A stretch of 64,000 nt of DNA from Rhodococcus maanshanensis NBRC 100610. GTDB lineage: Bacteria > Actinomycetota > Actinomycetes > Mycobacteriales > Mycobacteriaceae. Shown piece by piece: positions 59,246 through 64,000 of this stretch (the first letter of the stretch is position 1; each line of letters starts with the position of its first letter). The stretch lies in contig NZ_BCXA01000022.1 in assembly GCF_001894865.1 (NCBI RefSeq), positions 1 through 64,000 of the forward strand, given 5' to 3'. The notes beneath the pieces are model-generated. The model saw nothing but the letters and a program-made list of their open reading frames with translations, made no database searches and was not told the origin of the DNA. The position numbers and the translations under genes are program-made.

Positions 59246-61204
59246 TCACGTCTCCCCCTCGGGATGGCAGCAGTGGTCCTCCGCGTCGGCGTGACAGTCC
59301 TTCGCGGGCGTCGGTGCCACGTCCAGTGCCGGGTTGCGATCGAAGAAGCCGACCGGCTTGAGCCAGAAGCTCACCGTGTCCGCAGGCATCACCGGCCAGT
59401 CCTCGGGCCTGGTGATGTGGTGGATCCCGAAGACGTACCAGAGCACGACGTCGGTGTTCTCGATGGATCGGTTCGCCTTGGTCCACTCGGGTAATCCGTG
59501 GTCGACGCCGCTCTGGTTGACAAACTCGCCCGAGGGCCAACGCTCCTCCAGCTCGTTCGGCGTCACCCAGAGGGTGTGCCCGATCACCTGGCTGCGCTGG
59601 AAGATCGGCGATGCCGGATCGAACATCGAGGGGAACGCCCCTCCTGGGACCAGCTTGTACGCGGGCGCGGTTCCGAGGCCGTTGGTGGTGTTGTCGTTGA
59701 CCACCTTCCAGGCTCGCTGGGACTGCCAGTCGAAATCCTGCTTGCCCTGTTCCTCGGTGCGCAGCGGGGTGTTGCGCTGCCGCAGCGACAGCCCGTACGG
59801 ATTGTCCGGGCCCATCGGGACCATCTCGGTCTCGGTGGCGTACACCGTGTTCTCGGTGCCGTCGATGTCGAGGTCCATCCGGGCGACCAGGAAGTGCTGG
59901 TGGTAGGGCGCATAGGTGCGCTCGTCCACGAGCGTGCCGTGCGGGTGCGTTGCTCCCTCGTCGAAGTGGCTGACCACCATGATTCCCGTTGCGCGGACCT
60001 CACATTCGATGTTGCCGTCCTGGTAGAAGCGCCAGTAGGTGAGGTACTCGTAGTTCGCCACGGTGACGTGGAAGGAGACCGTGAGCCTGCGCATCCGGCG
60101 CACCTGCGTACCGTCGTGGTCGACGTGCTTCCAGAGGACCGCGTTGTCCTCCTCGTGGATGCAGATCGCGTTCTTGATCGTGTACGGCTCCCCCTTGCTG
60201 TTGTGCAGCACCGCGTCGAGGTACCGGATCTCCCCGAGGCAGTCGCAGCCCAGCTCGAGCGAGGTGGTCATGAACCCGATACCCCACTCACCGATGTCGA
60301 AGGCGGTGCGGCGGTAGTGGTCCTCGCAGTGGTCCCGGTACGGCACGACCATCTCCGCGAACGAGAGCCGGTTGGCGATCGGCCGCTCGCGGCCGTTGTC
60401 GTCGTAGGTGATCGCGTGCAGGGTCATCCCCTCGCGGTAGTTGAAACCCACCCGCAGCGACCAGTTCTGCCAGGTCAGCTTGTTGCCCTCGAGGGTGAAC
60501 GAGGGTCCGTCCGGCTGGGTGATCTCCAGCGGCAGGAGCGGCTCGCGGGTACTGGCGTTCCTGATCCGCTCCGGGATGTGCCGCGGCACGTACTCCCCCA
60601 TGATCTCCGGCCGGTACACGGAGAACGTGTCCTCGATCTCCAGCAGCTCCATGCTGTTGACGTCGATCACACAGTGGAAGCCGTTGACCGGTCCCGCATA
60701 GGGATTCGCACCCTCGGCGGCCTTGACCCAGGTGTCCGACCAGCCGAGCCTGCGGCCCTTGTACTTGTCGGGGATGACGGCCTCGCCGTAGGTCCAGGTG
60801 TCCATGAACACCAGGCTCATGTCCGTGATCCCCCGCTTCGCCAGCGCCGCCACGACATCCGGGTGGTTGCGCAGGACCTCGTCGCATTCCTCCCACTCGT
60901 CGACAGTGAAGTTCGCCTGCACCCCGGGAACATGTCGCCACGTCAGCACCGAGTCCGCGGTGAGCGAGACCAGGGCCTTGTAGGTCTTGTTCTCGGCCCG
61001 CTCGAAACACACCACGTGCGCGCGGCGATCGGGTGCCGTCCCGTCCGCGTCGAACGCGGCGATCTCGGCCTTCGGCGGCTCGGCGAGTTCGATCGAGGCG
61101 TACCGCCAGCCCGGTCCGACCCCGTGCTCGCGGGCGAGTACCGCCGCGACCGCGGCGAACTCGTCGGACGCGAGCGGGTCGAGCGGATGAGAGTTGTCAG
61201 CCAC
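59246..61204 (-). CDS. Copper-containing primary-amine oxidase
   Basis: A 652-residue enzyme oxidising primary amines to aldehydes with release of ammonia and hydrogen peroxide. Tyr385 in VANYEYLTYW is the precursor of the topaquinone cofactor; copper ligands are His435 and His437 (YHQHFLVARMD) and a His near 595 (GIHHITRPEDWPVMP); Asp303 (AFDIGEWG) is the catalytic base. No signal peptide. The GTG start overlaps the gabT stop by eight bases. The C-terminal tail is Cys/His-rich (CHADAEDHCCHPEG). Substrates could be tyramine, phenylethylamine, putrescine or histamine. Confidence 0.95.
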   Translation of the reverse strand: MADNSHPLDPLASDEFAAVAAVLAREHGVGPGWRYASIELAEPPKAEIAAFDADGTAPDRRAHVVCFERAENKTYKALVSLTADSVLTWRHVPGVQANFTVDEWEECDEVLRNHPDVVAALAKRGITDMSLVFMDTWTYGEAVIPDKYKGRRLGWSDTWVKAAEGANPYAGPVNGFHCVIDVNSMELLEIEDTFSVYRPEIMGEYVPRHIPERIRNASTREPLLPLEITQPDGPSFTLEGNKLTWQNWSLRVGFNYREGMTLHAITYDDNGRERPIANRLSFAEMVVPYRDHCEDHYRRTAFDIGEWGIGFMTTSLELGCDCLGEIRYLDAVLHNSKGEPYTIKNAICIHEEDNAVLWKHVDHDGTQVRRMRRLTVSFHVTVANYEYLTYWRFYQDGNIECEVRATGIMVVSHFDEGATHPHGTLVDERTYAPYHQHFLVARMDLDIDGTENTVYATETEMVPMGPDNPYGLSLRQRNTPLRTEEQGKQDFDWQSQRAWKVVNDNTTNGLGTAPAYKLVPGGAFPSMFDPASPIFQRSQVIGHTLWVTPNELEERWPSGEFVNQSGVDHGLPEWTKANRSIENTDVVLWYVFGIHHITRPEDWPVMPADTVSFWLKPVGFFDRNPALDVAPTPAKDCHADAEDHCCHPEGET

Positions 61205-62552
61205 GGTTGCTCCCTGCCAGAGATCGGATGATTGCTTCGAGCACGTCGAGGGCCTCGCCGAGCAGTTCCTCGCCGATCACCAGCGGCGGGAGCAGCCGGA
61301 TCACGTTGCCGTAGGTACCGCAGGTGAGCACGATGACGCCCTGCTCGAGCGCCTGTGCCGCAATGGCCTTGGTGATGTCCGGGTCCGGCTCGGTACCGCC
61401 CGGGCGGACGAACTCCATCGCCTGCATGGCCCCGCGGCCCCGCACCTCGCCGATCACCCGCACGTCGGACGCCAGCGCGCGCAGTCGGCGCTGCGCCAGT
61501 TCCCCGATCTGCCGGGCCCGCCCCGCCAGGTCCAGCTGGCGCATCGACTCGATCGAGGCCAGCGCGGCCGCGCAGGCGATCGGGTTGCCGCCGTAGGTGC
61601 CGCCGAGCCCGCCGGGATGCACCGCATCGAGCAACTCGGCCCTGCCGGTGATCGCGGCGAGCGGCAGGCCGCCCGCGATGCCCTTGGCCATCGTGATGAT
61701 GTCCGGCACGATGGTCTCGTCCTCGCTGGCGAACCAGGTACCGGTGCGGGCGAAGCCGGTCTGCACCTCGTCGGCGATGAAGACGACCCCGTTCGAGTGT
61801 GCCCATTCGACCAGTGCGGGCAGGAATCCCGGTGCGGGCACGATGAACCCGCCCTCGCCCTGGATCGGTTCGATGATGATCGCGGCCACCGTGTCGGCCC
61901 CGATCTGCTTCTCGATCTGACCGATGACCCGGCGCGCCGACTCGTCGCCGCTGCGTCCGGCCTCGTCGCGGAACGGATACGACATCGGCATCCGGTAGAT
62001 CTCCGGGGCGAACGGACCGAAGTTCGCCTTGTAGGGCATCGCCTTGGCGGTCAATGCCATCGTCAGGTTCGTGCGTCCGTGGTAGGCGTGGTCGAAGGCG
62101 ATGACGGCGTTCCTGCCGGTTGCCAGCCTCGCCACCTTGACCGCGTTCTCGACCGCCTCGGCGCCGGAGTTGAACAGCACCGAACGCTTCTCGTGGGTAC
62201 CAGGGGTCAGCGCGGCCAGTTCCTCGGCGACCCGGACGTATCCCTCGTACGGGGTGACCATGAAACACGTGTGCGCGAAATGCGCGGCCTGCTCGGAGAC
62301 CGCCTGCGCGACCGCAGGGTTGGAGGCGCCGACACTGGTGACCGCGATGCCCGCCCCCAGATCGATGAGCGAGTTCCCGTCCACGTCGACCAGCACGCCG
62401 CCGTCGGCGTCCGCCGCGTAGACGGGAACGCTCGACCCGACCCCCGCCGCCACCGAGGCCTTCCTGCGCGCGGTGAGGGCCTGCGATCTCGGACCGGGGA
62501 GCGGCGTGCGGAGCGTCCGTTCCTGCGGCAGTCGGTACCGGAGTGCGTCCAT
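61197..62552 (-). CDS. gabT: 4-aminobutyrate-type class III aminotransferase
   Basis: A 451-residue PLP enzyme. LFNSGAEAVENAVKVAR, AFDHAYHGRTNLTMALTAK, IIIEPIQGEGGFIVPAPGFL, FIADEVQTGFARTG and the Schiff-base Lys in IITMAKGIAGGLPLAAITG are the GabT signatures. It moves the amino group of GABA (or a related omega-amino acid) to 2-oxoglutarate. In this operon it would act after the aldehyde dehydrogenase and produce succinic semialdehyde. Start ATG at 62552. Confidence 0.93.
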   Translation of the reverse strand: MDALRYRLPQERTLRTPLPGPRSQALTARRKASVAAGVGSSVPVYAADADGGVLVDVDGNSLIDLGAGIAVTSVGASNPAVAQAVSEQAAHFAHTCFMVTPYEGYVRVAEELAALTPGTHEKRSVLFNSGAEAVENAVKVARLATGRNAVIAFDHAYHGRTNLTMALTAKAMPYKANFGPFAPEIYRMPMSYPFRDEAGRSGDESARRVIGQIEKQIGADTVAAIIIEPIQGEGGFIVPAPGFLPALVEWAHSNGVVFIADEVQTGFARTGTWFASEDETIVPDIITMAKGIAGGLPLAAITGRAELLDAVHPGGLGGTYGGNPIACAAALASIESMRQLDLAGRARQIGELAQRRLRALASDVRVIGEVRGRGAMQAMEFVRPGGTEPDPDITKAIAAQALEQGVIVLTCGTYGNVIRLLPPLVIGEELLGEALDVLEAIIRSLAGSNRG

Positions 62553-62593
62553 GGCGGCAGTCCTCGAGTGTGCGGAGTGGGTGCGATTCGCAC

Positions 62594-64000
62594 TCAGTCG
62601 TGGGAACTCATGACGTGCTTGAGCCGGGTGTAGTCCTCGACTCCGTAGGACGAGAGATCCTTGCCGTAGCCGGAGTACTTGAAGCCACCGTGCGGCATCT
62701 CCGCCACGAGCGGGATGTGGCAGTTCACCCACACCGCCCCGAAATCGAGTGCGGCGGACATCCGCTGAACCGTTCCGTGGTCCCTCGTCCACACGCTCGA
62801 GGCGAGGCCGTACCGGACATCGTTGGCGAGTTCGACAGCCTGTTCCTCGTCGGTGAAGGACTGGACGGTCAGCACCGGGCCGAACGTCTCCTCCTGCACG
62901 ATGTCGTCGTCCTGCCGCACGCCGGTGACGATGGTCGGTTCGAGGAAGAAGCCCTGCTCCCCCAGTCGCTTTCCCCCTGTGACGATCCTCGCGTGTGCGG
63001 GCAACGCCGCGATCTTTCCGGTCACCGCCGTGAAGTGGTTGACGTTGTTGAGCGGTCCGTAGAAGGTGTCCGGGTCGGTGGGAAGGCCGGTCTTGAGGCC
63101 CTTCGCCTTTGCCACGAGCGCGTCCACGAACTCGTCGTGGATCGCCTCGTGCACCAGCACCCTCGTCACCGCCGTGCAGTCTTGGCCTGCGTTGAAGAAG
63201 GCCGCCTCCGCGATCCCACCCGCGGCCTTGTCGACGTCGACGTCGGCGAACACCACCGCGGGTGCCTTGCCGCCGAGTTCGAGGTGGGCGCGTTTGACCT
63301 GCTTGGCCGCCGACACCGCCACCGCGATGCCCGCGCGGACGGATCCGGTGATCGAGACCAGTCCGAGGTCCGGGTGCTCGACGAGAGTCGCGCCGGTGCC
63401 GCCGTTGCCCAGCACGACGTTCAGCACGCCGTCGGGCAGGATCCCCTTCGTGAGCCGGGCGAGCACCAGCGTGCTCTCGGGGGTGGTGTCGCTCGGCTTG
63501 AGCACCACCGTGTTCCCGGCGGCGAGCGCAGGCCCGACCTTCCAGATCGCCATCATGAACGGGTAGTTCCACGGTGTCACCTGACCGACCACGCCGATCG
63601 GCTCACGCCGGACGTATGAGGTGAACCCGTCCATGTACTCACCCGCCGACTTGCCCTCGAGCATGCGGGCCGCGCCCGCGAAGAACCGGAGCTGATCGGC
63701 CCCGACCTTCACCTCCTCTGCCGCGATGACCGCCTTCGGCTGGCCGGTATTGCGGCACTGGGCGTCGACGAGCTCGTCGCTGTGCGCCTCGATCGCATCG
63801 GCGAGCGCGAGCAGCGCGGCCTGCCGGACGCCAGGAGTGGTCCGCCCCCACGACTTGAAGGCCTCCCTGGCCGCGGCAACGGCGGCGTCGATGTCGGCCT
63901 TGGTGGAGATCGGCGCCCTGGCGACCACCGTCTCGTCCACCGGATTCACCACTTCGATCGAATCCGTTGCCGTGGAGGCGACGAAGCGACCGTTGACGTA
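62594..64000 (-). CDS. Aldehyde dehydrogenase (probable gamma-aminobutyraldehyde dehydrogenase), 5' end outside window
   Basis: The frame is open to the window edge and starts YVNGRFVASTATDSIEVVNP, so the true start is a few codons beyond base 64000. Catalytic Cys in FFNAGQDCTAVTR, Glu in AHLELGGKAPAVV, Asn in TPWNYPFMM. The C-terminal PHGGFKYSGYGKDLSSYGVEDYT is typical of the aminobutyraldehyde group. It would oxidise the aldehyde made by the amine oxidase to the acid, linking to GabT. Encoded first in the operon as visible. Confidence 0.9.
   Translation of the reverse strand, partial: YVNGRFVASTATDSIEVVNPVDETVVARAPISTKADIDAAVAAAREAFKSWGRTTPGVRQAALLALADAIEAHSDELVDAQCRNTGQPKAVIAAEEVKVGADQLRFFAGAARMLEGKSAGEYMDGFTSYVRREPIGVVGQVTPWNYPFMMAIWKVGPALAAGNTVVLKPSDTTPESTLVLARLTKGILPDGVLNVVLGNGGTGATLVEHPDLGLVSITGSVRAGIAVAVSAAKQVKRAHLELGGKAPAVVFADVDVDKAAGGIAEAAFFNAGQDCTAVTRVLVHEAIHDEFVDALVAKAKGLKTGLPTDPDTFYGPLNNVNHFTAVTGKIAALPAHARIVTGGKRLGEQGFFLEPTIVTGVRQDDDIVQEETFGPVLTVQSFTDEEQAVELANDVRYGLASSVWTRDHGTVQRMSAALDFGAVWVNCHIPLVAEMPHGGFKYSGYGKDLSSYGVEDYTRLKHVMSSHD

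Overview
The window is high-GC actinobacterial DNA, most likely from a mycolic-acid-containing member of the Mycobacteriales (Corynebacteriales). The signs are a UPF0182 membrane protein, a PriA-type HisA, an Sdh1-type succinate dehydrogenase with its small upstream partner, a nadABC-nrtR / bioB-bsaP block in the gene order known from Mycobacterium, a his cluster ordered as in Corynebacterium, two CYP125-like P450s, a mycofactocin-type SDR, the TreX/Y/Z enzymes and a 13E12/DUF222 gene. I cannot name the genus. No rRNA, tRNA, CRISPR array or intact insertion sequence was found.

Region 1-12.1 kb holds a truncated LuxR fragment, two membrane proteins and a compact minus-strand histidine cluster, hisD-hisC-hisB-(50 aa membrane peptide)-(MFS)-hisH-(small membrane protein)-hisA-impA-hisF-hisI, stitched together mostly by ATGA/GTGA overlaps. 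Region 12.2-20.9 kb is mixed: a hypothetical protein, an Lnt homologue whose catalytic Cys is Ser, an esterase, an NfeD/slipin pair, a thioesterase, a secreted GH1 enzyme, SRPBCC, LysE and VOC proteins.

Region 20.9-27.8 kb is a cofactor block: nadABC facing the NUDIX-type regulator NrtR across a perfect inverted repeat, then DUF2567, bsaP and bioB facing the TetR regulator BioQ across two BioQ-like operators. Region 27.8-31.6 kb is an AT-richer accessory island with a secreted S1 protease whose leader is duplicated downstream, a secreted lipase and an esterase. Region 31.7-42.7 kb carries the sdh1 operon with a canonical CRP-type site, a CYP125-like P450, bioA/bioFD (a 27-base perfect palindrome between bioA and bioF is a third BioQ-like site), a second CYP125-like P450 and a PucR-type regulator with related palindromes on both sides.

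Region 42.9-51.9 kb is glycogen-to-trehalose metabolism (treX/glgX-treY ... treZ), interrupted by an SDR and a DUF222-HNH gene whose strand composition flips in mid-gene. Region 51.9-54.1 kb is a DHA2 efflux pump and TetR regulator flanking a twice-repeated 20-base operator. Region 54.2-56.7 kb has two tandem secreted S1 proteases; between them lies a decayed copy of the 3' end of the neighbouring permease, showing how the duplication arose. Region 56.7-64 kb is an amine catabolic operon: aldehyde dehydrogenase, GABA-type aminotransferase, copper amine oxidase, universal stress protein and APC permease, with the first gene cut by the window edge.

The most distinctive unexplained structures are the protease-associated duplications, the set of putative operators (NrtR, BioQ, CRP, PucR, TetR) and a dispersed palindromic element present in two copies.
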